DNA of 63,134 nt, taken from Zygnema cylindricum (Eukaryota > Streptophyta > Zygnematophyceae > Zygnematales > Zygnemataceae). A program made the translations under genes and the position numbers. How positions within the stretch are numbered: the first letter of the stretch is position 1; each line of letters begins with the position of its first letter. The notes under the pieces are model-generated. The model did no database searches and was not told where the DNA came from. It was given only the letters and a program-made list of their open reading frames with translations. Shown piece by piece: positions 11,261 to 23,762 of the stretch. The stretch is taken from positions 1 to 63,134 of the forward strand of contig JBBHKE010001793.1 in the NCBI GenBank assembly GCA_037447655.1. The letters run 5' to 3'.

Positions 11261-14200
11261 TAATTCAACTATGTTAGCAACACAAATTTGTGTTTGTATT
11301 AACAAACGAACAAAGTTGATTATTAACGCACACAAAAAGAGTTAAATAAAACCATAAACCGTGTTTCTATCACAAATTTGAGTTTGCATTAGCAAAGATA
11401 TTTGTAACAAACAACGATTATTGTTCGCACTCACAAAAAGAAATAAAACATACCCAAACCATATTTATAACACAATTTTGTCTTTGTGCTAACAACAATA
11501 TTGGTAACAAACACATTATATTATAAGCTCTGACAAAAATAGTTTAAATAAACTCTCAACTATGTTTATAACACAAATTTGTTTTTGCTCTAACAACAAA
11601 AATATTAACTAACAAAGTTTATTGTTAACCCATACAAAGAGAGTAAAAAAAAACCTTAGACCTTGTTTCTATCACAAATTTGAGTTTGCCCTAACAAAGG
11701 TATTTGTAACAGACAACGTTTACTGTTCGTTCTCACAAAAAAAAGTAAATTATACTCTGCACAATGTTTGTAACACAACTTTGTGTTTGAAGTTACAACA
11801 ATATTGGTAACAAACACTTTATATTGTTAGCGCTCACAAAATAGTTCAAATAAACTCTCAACCATGTTTATAACTCAAATTTGTGTATTCGCTTACAATA
11901 ATTTCTTTTAACCAACAACGTTTATTATTACGCTCACAAAAGTCAAAACTCCTCAACATGTTTGCAACACAAATTTGTGTTTACGTTAACAACAAAAATA
12001 TTTACGAACAAATATTATTGTTTACGCATACAAAGAGAGTTAAATAAAAACCTAAACCGTGTTTCTATCACAAATTTGAGTTTGTGCTAACAAAAATATT
12101 TGTAACAAACAACGTTTATTGTTCGCGCTCACAAAAAGAAGTAAATTATACTCTGAACCATGTTATTAACACAATTTTTTCTTTGCGCTAACAACAATAT
12201 TGGTAACAAACACTTTATATTATTAGCGCTCACAAATATAGTTCAAATAAACTCTCAACTATGTTTATAACTCAAATTTGTGTTTGCGCTCACAATAAAT
12301 TTTTTTAACGAACAACGTTTATTATTATGCTCACAAAAACAGTAAAAAAAAACCTCAACTATGTTTGCAACACAAATTTTTGTTTGCGTTAACAACAAAA
12401 ATATTAACAAACAAAGTTTATTGTTAATGCACACAAAAAGAGTTCAAAAAAATCCTAAACCATGTTTCTATCACAAATTTGAGTTTGCACCAACGAAGAT
12501 ATTTGTAACAAACAACGTTTATTGTTCACACTCACAAAAAGTGGTAAAATAAACTCCGCACCATATTTGTAACACAAACTTGTGTTTGCGGTAACAATGA
12601 TATTGGTAACAAATACTTTATATTGTTGGCACTCACAAAAATAGTTCAAATTAACTCTCAACCATGATTAAAACTCTAATTTGTGTTTGCGCTTACAATA
12701 ATTTCTTGTAACGAACAACATTTATTATTACGCTCACCAAAACGGTTATTAAAACCATCAACTATGTTTGCAACACAAATTTGTGTTTGAGTAAACAACA
12801 AAAATATTAACAAACAAAGTTTATTGTTAACGCACACAAAGAGAGTTAAAAAAAACCCTAAACCATGTTTCTATCACAAATTTGAGTTTGCGCTAACAAA
12901 GATATTTGTAATAAACAACGTTTATTGTTCGCGCTCACAAAAAGAAGTAAATTATACTCCGAACCATGTTTGTAACACAACTTTGTGTTTGCGGTAACAA
13001 CAAAAATATTAAAAAACAAAGTTTATTGTTAACACACATAAAGAGAATTAAAAAAAAAACCTAAAAAATGTTTTTATCACGAGTTTGAGTTAGCGCTAAC
13101 AAAGATATTTGAGCCAAACAACGTTTATTGTTCCCGCTCACAAAAAAAGGTAAATTAACTCCGAACATGTTTCTAACACAACTTTGTGTTTGAAGTAACA
13201 ACAATATTGGTAACAAACACTTTATATTGTTAACACTCACAAAAATAGTTCAAATAATCTCTCAACCATGTTTATAACTCAAATTTGTGTATTCGCTTAC
13301 AATAATTTCTTTTAACGAATATCGTTTATTATTACGCTCACAAAAAAAGACAAAAAAAACCCTCAACTATGTTTGCAACACAAATTTGTGCTTACGTTAA
13401 CAACAAAAATACTAACGAACAAATTTTATTGTTTACGCACACAAAGAGAGTTAAATAAAAACCTAAACCGTGTTTCCATCACAAATTTGAGTTTGCGCCA
13501 ACGAAGATATTTCTAACAAACAAAGTTTATTGTTCACGCTCACAAAAAGAGGTAAAATAAACTTCGAACCATGTTAGTAACACATTTTTGTGTTTGTCGT
13601 AACAAAAATGTTAGTAACAAACACTTTATATTATTAACACTCACAAAAATTGTTCAAATAAAATCTAAACCATGTTTATTACTCAAATTTGTGTTTGCGC
13701 TAACAATTTTTTTTTTGAATAAACAAAGTTTATTATTACGCTCACAAAACAATAAAAAAAAAACCCTAAACTATGTTTGCAACAAATATTTGTGTTTGCG
13801 TTAACAACATAAATAATAATGAACAAAGTTTATTATTAACGCACACAAAGAGAGTTAAAAAAAACCTTTTCACAAATTTGAGATTTCGCTAAAAAATGAT
13901 ATTTGTAACAAACAATGTATATTGTTCGCGCTCACAAAAAGAGGTAAAATAAACTCCAAACCAAGTTTGTAACAAAACTTTGTGTTTGCGGTAACAACAA
14001 TATAGGTTACAAACACTTTATATAGTCGAGGCTCTCAAAAATAGTTCAAATAAACTCTCAACCATATTTATAACTCAAATTTGTGTTTGCGCTACCAATA
14101 ATTTCTTTTAACGAAAAACGTATATTATTACGCTCACAAAAGCAGTAAAAAAAAACCCTCAACTTTGTTTGCAACAAAAAAATTGTTTTTGTTAACAACA

Positions 14201-15628
14201 AAAATATTAACGAAAAATAAATATTTTTAACGCATACAAAGAGAGTTAAAAAAAAAACCCTAAACCATGTTTCTATCACAATTTGAGTTTGCGCTAACAA
14301 AGATATTTGTAACAAACAACGATTATTGTTTGTGCTCACAAAAAGAGGTAAAATTATCTCCGAACCAAGTTTCTTACACAATTTTGTGTTTGCTCTAACA
14401 ACAATATTGGTAACAAACCCTTTATATTGTTAGGGCTCAGAAATGTCGTTCAAATAAACTCTCAACTATGTTTATAACTCAGATTTGTGTTTGCGCTAAC
14501 AACAATTTCTTTTAACGAACATTGTTTAATATTACGCTCACAAAAACACTAATAAAAAACCCTCAGCTATCTTTGTAACACAAATTTATGTTTGTAACAC
14601 AAATTTGTGTTGCATTAACAGCAAAAATATTAACAAACAAAGTTTATTGTTAATTCACACAAAGAGAGTTAAAAAAAACTGTAAACCATGTTTCTATCAC
14701 AAATTTGAGTTTGCGCTAACAAAAATATTTGTAACAAACAATGTTTATTGTTGGCGCTTACAAAAAGAGGTAAAATAAATTTTGAACCATGTTTGTTACA
14801 CAATTTTATGTTTGCGCTAAGAAAAATATTGGTAACAAACACTTTATATTGTTAGAACTTACAAAAATAGTTCAAATAAACTCATAACCATGTTTATAAC
14901 TCAAATTTGTGATTGCGCTAACAATAATTTCATTTAACAACAACGTTTATTATTACACTCACAAAAATAGTTAAAAAAAAACCCTCAACTATGTTTTCAA
15001 CACAAATTTGTGTTTGCGTTAACAACAAAAATATTAACGAACAAATTATATTTTTAACACACACAAAGAGAGTTAAAAATAATCTATGTTTCTATCACAA
15101 ATACGAGTTTGCGCTACCAAAGATATTTGTACCAAACAACGTTTATTGTTTGCGCTCACAAAATGAAGTAGTATAAACTTCGAACCATCTTTGTAACACT
15201 ACTTTGTGTTTGCGGTAACAATAATATTGGTATCAAACACTTTATATTGTTAGCGCTCACAAAAAAAGTTCAAATAAACTCTCAACCATGTTTGTAATCA
15301 AATTTGTGTTTGCGCTAACAATAATTTCTTTTAACGAACAACGTTTATTATAACGCTCACAAAAATAGTAAAAAAAAACCCTAAATTATGTTTGTAACAA
15401 AAATTTGTGTTTGCGTTAACAACAAAAATATTAACGAACAAAGTCTATTGTTAACACACACAAAGAGAGTTAAAAAAAACCCTAAACCATGTTCTATCAT
15501 AAATTTGAGTTTGGGCTAATAAAGATATTTGTAACAAACAGAGTTTATTGTTTGCGCTAGAAAAAATAGGTAAAATAAACTCCGAACCATGTTTGTAACA
15601 CAACTTTGTTTTTGTGGTAACAACAATT
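11261..15628. repeat. AT-rich higher-order satellite array (4.4 kb)
   Basis: The array is built from ~95-105 bp monomers of four types in fixed order. One carries ATGTTTGCAACACAAATTTG, the next TTTCTATCACAAATTTGAG, the next TTTGTAACACAACTTTGTG, and the fourth TTTATAACTCAAATTTGTG. Together they form a ~400-bp higher-order unit. The first monomer type starts near 11265, 11560, 11956, 12357, 12762, 12968 (hybrid), 13368, 13772, 14163, 14568, 14988 and 15388, so about 11 units are present, two of them shortened. Each monomer holds a near-palindrome (AACACAAATTTGTGTT) and a second imperfect one around AACAACGTTTATTGTT. It begins within the broken RT of element 1 and ends exactly at the LTR of element 2. 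Confidence 0.9.
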
Positions 15629-16523
15629 TGTTGAAAAAGGTATTTTTCTATTTTTTGTCTTTTGTCAGTCTGTCTATGAAGGTTCTTATGTCCTCACTCT
15701 TGTCGTAGTCACTGAGGACTCAAAGACAGCCATGGAAGATAGACTAAGGGAGCATGAGGCACAACTCTTTGCAAAAGTTAGGCAGCGAGACCAGGATTTG
15801 CTCCAAGGTCCTACAAGATGACCGCCGTACGGCGTAGCCGTTCGCCTCATCCTTTAAGTCTTGATGAAGCGCTACGTTCGTGGGGTGTGATTAGTATTTT
15901 CAGATATATACATTTTACATACTTCCTTTAACTTGTTACGAAACAAAACGAAATTAAATTTTAACAGACATGATTAATTGTTTGTTTCCGATTGGACGGC
16001 TCACAGAGGAGCCGACGCGCGGAGTGGGCATTTGGCAGTTTATGAGCTAATGTCGGCGGATGACACGCGGCAAGCCATGAGTGGACAACGCACATTACGG
16101 GGAGAGCGACTATGGCTCACGAACTGACAGGCGTCAGCAAGACGGCCATGCCGTACTATGGACGTACAAGAAGTACATCGGCACGTGTACCTTCTTCTAC
16201 CATACAGTCTTGTAATTGGTTAAGTACAATAGTACTAGGAGGTTGAGAGAGGGATTTAGGACTGAGATAATTTTTGTGGCGCCTCTCTCAAAGAGACCTT
16301 TTGTATTTATAGGCCATCTTTGGCCTCTATTATTGCTCGGGAGCAAGTTCAAAACTTTCTTTCTGACTGAAGGGAGTCGAGCCTTCACTTGGGTGAAGTT
16401 GGTCAAAACTCTTGTCTGACCGGGTAGCTTTTATTTGGTCTGAAATTCAAAGGGGCAAATATTATCCTAGAGGCTTCATATAAGCTGGACATTTTGTGGG
16501 CCAACGGAGGTCACTGATTTACA
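15629..16523 (+). repeat. 5' LTR of element 2
   Basis: Begins TGTTGAAAAAGG and ends TTTACA, one base before the primer site. It carries CTCACTCTTGTCGTAGTCAC near the start, an antisense tRNA-like block at about 15790-15870, and a hairpin-forming CTCTCTCAAAGAGAC near 16284. The G-box of other copies is decayed here (CACGCGG near 16064). Confidence 0.8.
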
Positions 16524-16524
16524 G

Positions 16525-16536
16525 GTTATGGGCCCA
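16525..16536 (+). other. Primer-binding site of element 2, initiator tRNA-Met anticodon arm
   Basis: GTTATGGGCCCA is the complement of the anticodon stem-loop of eukaryotic initiator tRNA-Met (…TGGGCCCATAAC…). Half-tRNA priming of this kind is established for Drosophila copia. The ATG at 16528 inside it is the first in-frame ATG of gag after an upstream TAG. Confidence 0.75.
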
Positions 16537-17330
16537 CCCTTTAGGGTGCTCATTTTCAATGGAACGGGGTTCATAAACTGGGAAACTATGATGAGGGGTG
16601 CACTTTTTGAAAAATGACTATGGGGAATTGTGAGTGGTCATGTGCGGCGACCATCTCCAAATTTGGGAGTCCCACTAGGGTTTGGAGGAGCTCGATTTCG
16701 ATTCTCGATTGCTACTCCTCACCTAAATGTGGACAAGGAGGTCGATCTGTGGGAGGCTCTTGTAAAAATTTACAAGAGTGGTAAGATTCAGCAGCAGAAG
16801 GTGGTTGATCAGAAGATACAAGCATATGTTTACAAAAGAGGAAAAATTCTTGACTTTTGCAATGACTTGTCTAGATTGTTTATGGAGTTCGAGAGTGTTG
16901 GAAAACACGAGACTGAGAAAAAAATGGTGAATACCTTCCTAATGAAACTGCTAGATAATTACGAGAATATCATTAATAGGGTTTAGGATTTGCTAGATCA
17001 TCGATGGATCTGGAACTCCGTTGTTGGGATGATTTTGGTTCGAGAAAGCACAATTGAGATTCAGAGAGGAGGAAAGATTGTTGAAGCATTGGCTGTTGGA
17101 ACTAACAATAGAATTAGCATTCCAAGAAACCTTTGGAAACTTTGGTGGTGGAGGGAGAGGAAAACAATCGGATGGATCTGGATCTAGGCCTCCAAAGGGG
17201 CTATGTAATTTTTGTAAGAAGCTGAGGCATTATATGGCGGAGTGTACCAAATTGACTGAGCTGAGGCTTAAAGAGGGCATATCGATAAACCAGCCGCAGG
17301 TTAGAAAAAAGGCACTTGTGGCAATAGGTT
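16528..17330 (+). pseudogene. gag of element 2
   Basis: Reads MGPPFRVLIFNGTGFINWET from the ATG in the primer site. It continues through a UBN2-type core (LWEALVKIYKSGKIQQQ, 16750; LDFCNDLSRLFMEFESVGK, 16850) to WIWNSVVGMILVRESTIEI (17008). A complete zinc knuckle is present at 17203-17250: CNFCKKLRHYMAEC, that is CX2CX4HX4C. In-frame stops (for example after FEK at 16612 and at 16984) and a frame shift near 17060 inactivate it. Confidence 0.85.
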
Positions 17331-17439
17331 ATTGGAGATTTCGGATGAGGATGATGGAGAACTACTTCTCCGAGGAGTTGGAGGTGAAAGCCGAGCCGGA
17401 TATTCCAAGGAAGCAGAAGTATGCATTCAGCGAAGTGAA

Positions 17440-20400
17440 AGATGCTCGCGCAAAAGGTTGGATTATTGATTCAAATGCCTCTATGCCTATTTGTAGCGAG
17501 AAACAAATATTTACTAGAATGAGAAAAATCCCTACTGTAGAGATAGAGTATGGGGATGGGAGAGTAGTAGCCACTAGTTTAGTGGGATCTGTGGATGTGA
17601 AAGTCTTAGTTGAAGGTAAGACATCTATAGTCACTTTCTCTGATGTTCTTTTCATTCCATAGATAAACAAAAATCTTATCTCTACGTCACCCATAGATGA
17701 TAATGGTTTTGAGAGTAACACCAAAGAAGTAGTATTTGTTGCTAGCTATGAGGATGAAGAATTCCTCACAGCTGAAAAAGGTAGCTAAGGAATGTTTAGG
17801 TTGAATTTGAGTAATGGAAAGACGGAAGTTTACTATACCGGTGTTAGTGACTTAATGATTTGGCATAAACGATTAGAGCATGTGCATCTAGATAGACTAA
17901 AAGAAATGAATAAGATAGGAGTAAAAGAGGGAATACAGTTTGGGGATAACGAGACTTTGGAAGACTGTAGTGGATGTAATCAAGGTAAGGCCCAAAGATT
18001 ACCTTTCCCAAAAACCTCAACCTATAAAGGAGAAGAAGTTATAGATCTAGTTCGTACTGACATATGGGGACCGGCCAAGTGCCAACAGTTGGAGGGAAGA
18101 GATTTATGCTTCTAGTACTGATGAATGGTCTAGATATTCCAGAGTCTATTTCTTGAAAAATAAATCCGAAGCACCTGCTTATTTAAAAGAGTATAAAACA
18201 TGGAGTGAGAAGCTCGATGAGACACCTATTAAGAGAGTGAGGAGTGGTAATGGGGGGGAATACACTTCTACTCGATTTGGGGATTTTTTGAAAGAGGAAG
18301 GGGTTCAAAAATAAAAGACAATCCCAAAGAATTTGGAACAAAAGGGTGTAGCAGAGAAATTAAATCAGACATAAAGTGATAGTGCCCGTAGCATGCTATT
18401 AGATAAAAAGATAAGAAAATGCTTTTGGGTAGAAGCTATGAACTGTGCTAATTATCTTCAAAATAGAGTTCTCACCTTGGCGGTGAAAGGTCAAACACCT
18501 TATGAAAGATGGACCGGGAAAAAACCGGATATCTCACACTTAAAGGTGTTCGGAAGTCGAGTTTCTAGTCTAAGTGTAGAAGAATCTCATTGGAAGTTAG
18601 ATGCTAGAGGAATGCAGCGGTACTTCCTTGGATATGATCAAAATGTAAAGGGATATAAAGTTTATGATCTTGGGAAAGAAGATATCATCCTAGTGAAACA
18701 CTTGGTAGTTATCGATGAAGGAAAGTCAGGTAGATCCCTTTAAATATACTAAACCGGTCAGAAATAGAACTGAATTCGAAAGTGAGTCAGATTCAGATTC
18801 TTTTAACAGAACTTCGGTTTAGCCAGAATTTGCAGATGAAGGGAAAATTCTGATCAAGAATGATTCTTTTAACAGAACTTCGGTTTAGCCAGAATTTGCA
18901 GATGAAGGGAAAATTCTGATCAAGAATGACTCTCTTTTAGAGCCACAATTTCCGGTTCAAACCAAGGAAGAGGACAAGGAAATACTAGAAATGGACGATG
19001 AACAACCGGAGATGGATTCCACGGATAGGGGAGAAGATGAAGTCACTCGGAGAAATCCGAGATTACCCTCCATTCGGGCATCAGATTTTGAAGGAGGGAG
19101 GAGAAGCAGCACGAGACTTCACGAAAGACAAGTGAATAATAAGGTAACTAAGTTGTCACATTTGAGTGAACCCCAAACTTATTCGAAAGCACTTAATAGT
19201 CTGGAAAAGAGTAGATGGATGACAACTATTAATGATGAAATGGCTTCTATTATGGAAGCAACCACATGGGAGATGGTGCACTGTCCTCCGGACAGAAAAC
19301 TGATTGGATACAAGTGGGTATTTAAGTTGAAACTCAACCCAGATAATTCCATCGAGCGATACAAGACCAGATTAGTGGCCAAAGGGTTCACACAGAAGGA
19401 AGGGATCGATTATGAGGAGACCTTTGCTCCAGCTGTTAGATTCCCTCCATCCAAATTCTACTTAGTTTGGCGGAAGCGGAAGACATGGAAGTGCACCACA
19501 TGGACACCAAGACAACTTTCTAACACGGAGAATCGGAAGAAGAGATCTTAATGCAACAGCCGGAAGGATTTGTGGAGAAAGGTGAAGAAAGCAAGGTGTG
19601 TAAAATTGATAAATCTCCTTATGGATTGCAGCAGTCCCACAATGGCCACGACAATGGAACATCAAGTTGGATGAGTTTTGACCAACCTTGATACATTCAA
19701 TTAGACCATTCTATCTATTTGTTTGAAGATGATAATGGTGTAATTTTATTACTATCTATGTTGATGATCTATTAGTATTGAGTAAGTCATTTGAAAAGAT
19801 CAATTAGTTTAAAGAAGGATTTGAAGAGTAATTTTTATATGAAAGATCAAAGAGAGGCTATATATATTTTAGGAACTCAGATGGAAAGAAATAGAGAAAA
19901 GAAAATGATAAAATTGACTCAAAAAGAAGCAATAGGAAACATGTTGGAAAAGTTTCAAATGGAGAAAACCAACAGTTGCTCTACTCCAATGGATTTAAAC
20001 AAAGTGTTATAAAGGAGATTAGAGGGAGGAATGGTAATCCTAGATGATCCGATAGATGAAGAAGAGAAATAATTCATGAAACACGTTCCTTATAGATAGA
20101 TCGTAGAGAGTTTAATTTAATTTATGAATTGTACCCGTCCGGACATAGCGGCAACTGTCGGAATTCTAAGTAGGAGTCTAAATGATCCTAGAAAGAGAGA
20201 CTCAGAGGCAGCAAAAAGAGTAATGAGATACTTGGTCGGAACGAGGGATCTATGGTTGCATTTGGGAGGGGAAAATACTTACATCATCACTTAGAGTGAT
20301 GTCAGCTATGGGGATGTGTAGATAAGAAGATGCACTTCGGGGTATGTTTTGCAAGTCGTGTCTAGAGCTTACTATTTGACTAGCAAGCATCAAAAGGTTG

Positions 20401-20755
20401 TAGCTCAGTCCACTATAGAGGCTGAATACATGGCCTCTTGTGCTGCGGTAAAAGAATGTGGGTCAAATCTTTGCTCCAAGAGCTTGGATTTACGAAAAGT
20501 GGTGCACAAAGTGTGCTTTGTGATAATCAAGCCGCCATCGCAATTGCAGCAAATCCTAAGCATCACTTTAAAGCTAAATACATGGATAGCAGGTGAAGCT
20601 TTGTAAAAGAGAAAGTCGAGAGTAAAATTATTAAATTGGAATACAAGTTTGATGGGGAAATGGTGGCGGATATGATGACGAAATCTTTGCCTTCTCCAAA
20701 ACTGCTATTTTATAGTGAAAAGTGTGGATTAAAACTTAAAAGTGACTAAGATTTA
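17440..20755 (+). pseudogene. pol of element 2: protease, integrase, RT, RNase H
   Basis: The protease site is degenerate (DSNA for DSGA, 17467). The gag-pre-integrase region has IWHKRLEHVHL and CSGCNQGKAQRLPF (17860-18005). Integrase pieces run 18030-18560, with several stops; the downstream part is CFWVEAMNCANYLQNRVLT. RT starts about 19190 (SLEKSRWMTTINDEMASI) and its YVDD active site is at about 19760 in a shifted frame. RNase H lies at 20280-20720 and ends MVADMMTKSLPSPKLLFYS. The order integrase-RT-RNase H is that of copia. At least a dozen disruptions are present. Confidence 0.85.
18796..18927 (+). repeat. 66-bp tandem duplication within pol of element 2
   Basis: Two adjacent identical 66-bp copies (18796-18861 and 18862-18927), 22 codons each, in the spacer between integrase and RT. 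Each copy contains the same in-frame TAG, so the stop was present before the duplication. Confidence 0.95.
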
Positions 20756-20762
20756 AGAGGAT

Positions 20763-21740
20763 TGTTGAAAAAGTAATTCTCAGGTCACTATTTTATATCC
20801 TAGACTCTAGATAGGAGAGAGAGAGTTATGCGGAGAGCCACCATGGCTGCCTCCTTAGCAGATAAGGTGTAGACTAACAAGAGAGAGAGAGAGAGACAGA
20901 AGGAGTACATAACAAAGAATATGGACCGATCTGGATTTGATCCTAGGTCCTGCAAAAGTTATAGTCGTCCGCCTTATCAGTTCAGTCGTAGAAGAATAGA
21001 TACGGGTATAGGGTTTGAAAACAATGTAAACAATTCACACGCGGATATTTTCATTCAACGGCAAACCTACAAAATGGTGAACATGAAACGGGAAAAGCAC
21101 GATGGCCGCAAATTACAGACGGCCCCAAAGAAAATACTGCGTGCTCCCGGAATTGAACGGACGGCATCGATGGGAAAATTACGAGCGGACAGTCCGCGTG
21201 GGCACCGGTATACCGGAATGGCTCTTTTAGAGGCTTATGCCAAAAAGCCGATAGATTGACACATGGCAGATTGCCAGAGGTTGGCGGAGGGAGACGGGAC
21301 AAAACCAGCGCATCGGACATGTAAAGTACATCGTCCTCATTGGAGTCCTACAGAAGCCGTACAAATCGTACCACGGCTAATGTAACTTCTCATGTACAAA
21401 TTGTACGTTAGAGTATTCTTGTTGGTAGATACTTTACTAGATAGGGGTTGTGAGTAGTATTTAGGAACTTAGAAAGTTTTTTAGTCCCTCTCTCGCAGAG
21501 AGAATCTCCATAAAAAGGTTGACTTTGGACAACCATAACATTCCGCTCGGGTGAGCGTTTTAAGTGATTCTTTTTGCAACATACTCAGGGGAGTCCTGCC
21601 TTCACTAAGGTTAAGCTTGTCAAAATTATTACTTGCCTGGGTGGCTGCTATTCTTGTTCAAACCAAAGTGGGTCCGGGCTATCTTAGAGGCTTAGGTTGA
21701 GCTGTGCATTATGGGAGGCTATGTAGCCCCCATAATTTCA
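20763..21740 (+). repeat. 3' LTR of element 2
   Basis: Begins TGTTGAAAAAGTAATTCTC after a decayed purine tract (AAGAGGAT) and ends ATAATTTCA. It retains an antisense tRNA-like block (about 20928-20990, with GGATCAAATCC as box B), the hairpin CTCTCTCGCAGAGAG (21484-21498), and the U5 segment with GGGGAGTCCTGCCTTCAC. Confidence 0.8.
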
Positions 21741-21746
21741 ACAACT

Positions 21747-22395
21747 ATGTTAGGGTGAAATTCCATCAAACAAAAAGTTAGGTTGTTTACACAAATCCGA
21801 AAAAGTATTATTACCAGTACCAATTATTTTGTTTTTATCCGCAAAATAACCTTACAAAAAACCTTTCCACTATTCTCCAATGGTCTGAGAGGTAAAAATG
21901 ACCGTTGACTATTCATCCGTGAGGCATTTGCTTCATTTTTTTTTTAATGACAGCCTACCTCGCACCGTGAGGAGGTGGGTTGTCAATTATACAAATTGAA
22001 GAGTCGGGACACGCCAGATGATAAAGATAAGTGTCCCAATGGATCCATAACTTAGTTTTCAAAATTTCCACATGATGTGTACCTTTTTGACAAAGTGGAC
22101 GCTAGTCCAACAAAATCTATCCAAAAATTCTAAAGTTATTTCATAATGTTTTTTCGCCACACTATTTTTGAAAACGCTCTTTAATCACACTATTTTTGGC
22201 AACGCTCTTTCGTCATGTGAAAAAAACATGAAACCTAAAAAATGAAGTTGGCGTAAATGTTTAGCGTCGCTCTTTTATCACGCAAAAACCAAGAACCCTA
22301 AAAAATGAAGTTGGTTTAAAAGTTAAGCGTCAACAAAACAGTACAAGAATTCTGTTGTAAGATGACTTGGTACGCAAGTACATGGTACTCAAATA
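21747..22395. mobile_element. MITE-like element with GGGTGAAATTCC terminus (family H2)
   Basis: Starts TTA-GGGTGAAATTCCATC, the same terminus as at 38887 and 56286. It contains a hairpin (CCTACCTC…GAGGTGGG, about 21956-21983). Its right part (22110-22390) is an inverted homologue of 39055-39250 (shared words include GTACCATGTACTTGCGTAC and AGTGTGACGAA-like motifs). No coding capacity. A TTA/TAA target site suggests PIF/Harbinger, but the far terminus is not seen. Confidence 0.55.
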
Positions 22396-22436
22396 ACAAT
22401 TTGAAGTTAAAATTGATCGTTGTGAAAAATCTATAA

Positions 22437-22900
22437 GGGTATGTCCCCATGTGCCAAAGTAAGGGTTTTTTTCTGTCGTTTTCTTGTAAAACTTAGCGTC
22501 GTATCGCCTACGTTACAACCCTACAAAGAAATCAAAAAAAATAGAGGTACATTTTGCCTCATCATTGAACTTAGAATGGACTACATGTTGTGGTTTTGTG
22601 TTTTTCAACCCACGGCCAGGTCAATAAACGTCATCTTCAAACTTTTCTTTAAAACACATTGGCGATGTGTTTTAAATCAAAAAAATATTGTCAAACAAAT
22701 AGTAACAAATATTTGCACATGTTGAAATTTCCAAAAAAAAACAAACGATTTCAAGTGACAAAGAAAAGTACAGGATTCGCTATGTTTTGTCCATTTGCAT
22801 TGAGTATGACGAATAAAAGTACACCGCAAATCTTTATTAGAGTATATAACTCTAATTTGGGTTCTTGAAATTTGTATATTTTTCTTAAATAGGATACATG
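22437..22900 (+). mobile_element. Truncated MITE with GGGTATGTCCCC terminus (family H1)
   Basis: TAA followed by GGGTATGTCCCCATGTGCC, then GTAAGGGTTTTTTTCTGTCG. It is homologous to the left part of the complete element at 54393-55145. The matching right terminus is absent downstream, so this copy is 3'-truncated. Confidence 0.7.
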
Positions 22901-23762
22901 ATTTCAATTTTTCCTTTACGTTAATTAAGGTACAGTATAAAATAGCATAAAGAACCCAAGTACAATATGATCTAAATAGTGTGGTGTACGGTCGTTGTCA
23001 CACCGTACATAAATGTACCTTTTCAAGTGAAAATTTACAAATAATGAATTAAATCAGACGCGCACGCATATGAACGTGCGCTCAAAAAACGGGATTTAAT
23101 GTGGTTGCCAAAAACAATGTTGGCACACATTCGCCCACAATCGCCTCTTTCGCTCTGTGAACATGAAATATGTTAGCATGTGGAAAGTCATAATACTTCA
23201 GTAAATTAAGTAAACTGTATCTAATGACACGCCAACATACGACGACGTAAAACTGCCAACTATCATTTTCATTGTTTTCGCCTTAGTTTAGGTTGTTTTC
23301 TGCGGTTTCAATTAATTTCAACACTATAACATGTATTGTGTACAATTAGCGTCAATAATTACCCTGTTTCGGTGCCAACGAACGCATTTAGCAAAAATGC
23401 ATATTCTAATATGGTGTCAACTTCTTATTTGACCAGAATTAAAATTAATGTATACGTTAATAAGCGGTCAATGTGACAAAGTGACCACAAATTACAATTA
23501 ATACTAAAAATAAATAGAATAAAAATACAACATTTGGCGTTGGTGATATATGGGGCGAAATAACGCCAAATGCGGACTGTTCCCAAAAAAAAAGATATAT
23601 TTTAGACTAATCACAACCAACCATTTTTTTTTCCTGATAGATCTGACATCTGCGCCGTCATGCTGGCAAATTTCAATCCTTTCAGCAAGCCATCGTTTCA
23701 ACAAGAAGCACGGGAAAAGTCCGCCACCAACTTGATTTAACCTCCATGGATTCCCTGTCACG
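22901..23762. other. No recognised feature
   Basis: About 860 bases with no supportable gene. The ORFs on either strand are short and unlike any family I know. Confidence 0.4.

Larger units (their letters stand above)
15629..21740 (+). mobile_element. Copia element 2, both LTRs present
   Basis: LTR (15629-16523), primer site, gag, protease, integrase, RT, RNase H, LTR (20763-21740). The LTRs share start (TGTTGAAAAAG), tRNA-like block and end, but are clearly diverged. The coding region has many stops and frameshifts. No clear 5-bp target duplication is visible: 5' flank CAATT, 3' flank ACAAC. The 5' flank is satellite and the 3' flank is a MITE, so rearrangement after insertion is likely. 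Confidence 0.9.

Noticed and set aside
12848-15490. Telomere-like CCCTAAACC words in the satellite
   Set aside because: They are single occurrences at a monomer junction (AAACCCTAAACCATG), not tandem heptamers.
11261-15628. CRISPR-like array
   Set aside because: The repeats are contiguous without unique spacers, monomers are ~100 bp, and the context is eukaryotic.
15629-21740. Exact target-site duplication for element 2
   Set aside because: Flanks CAATT and ACAAC do not match; the element ends appear rearranged.
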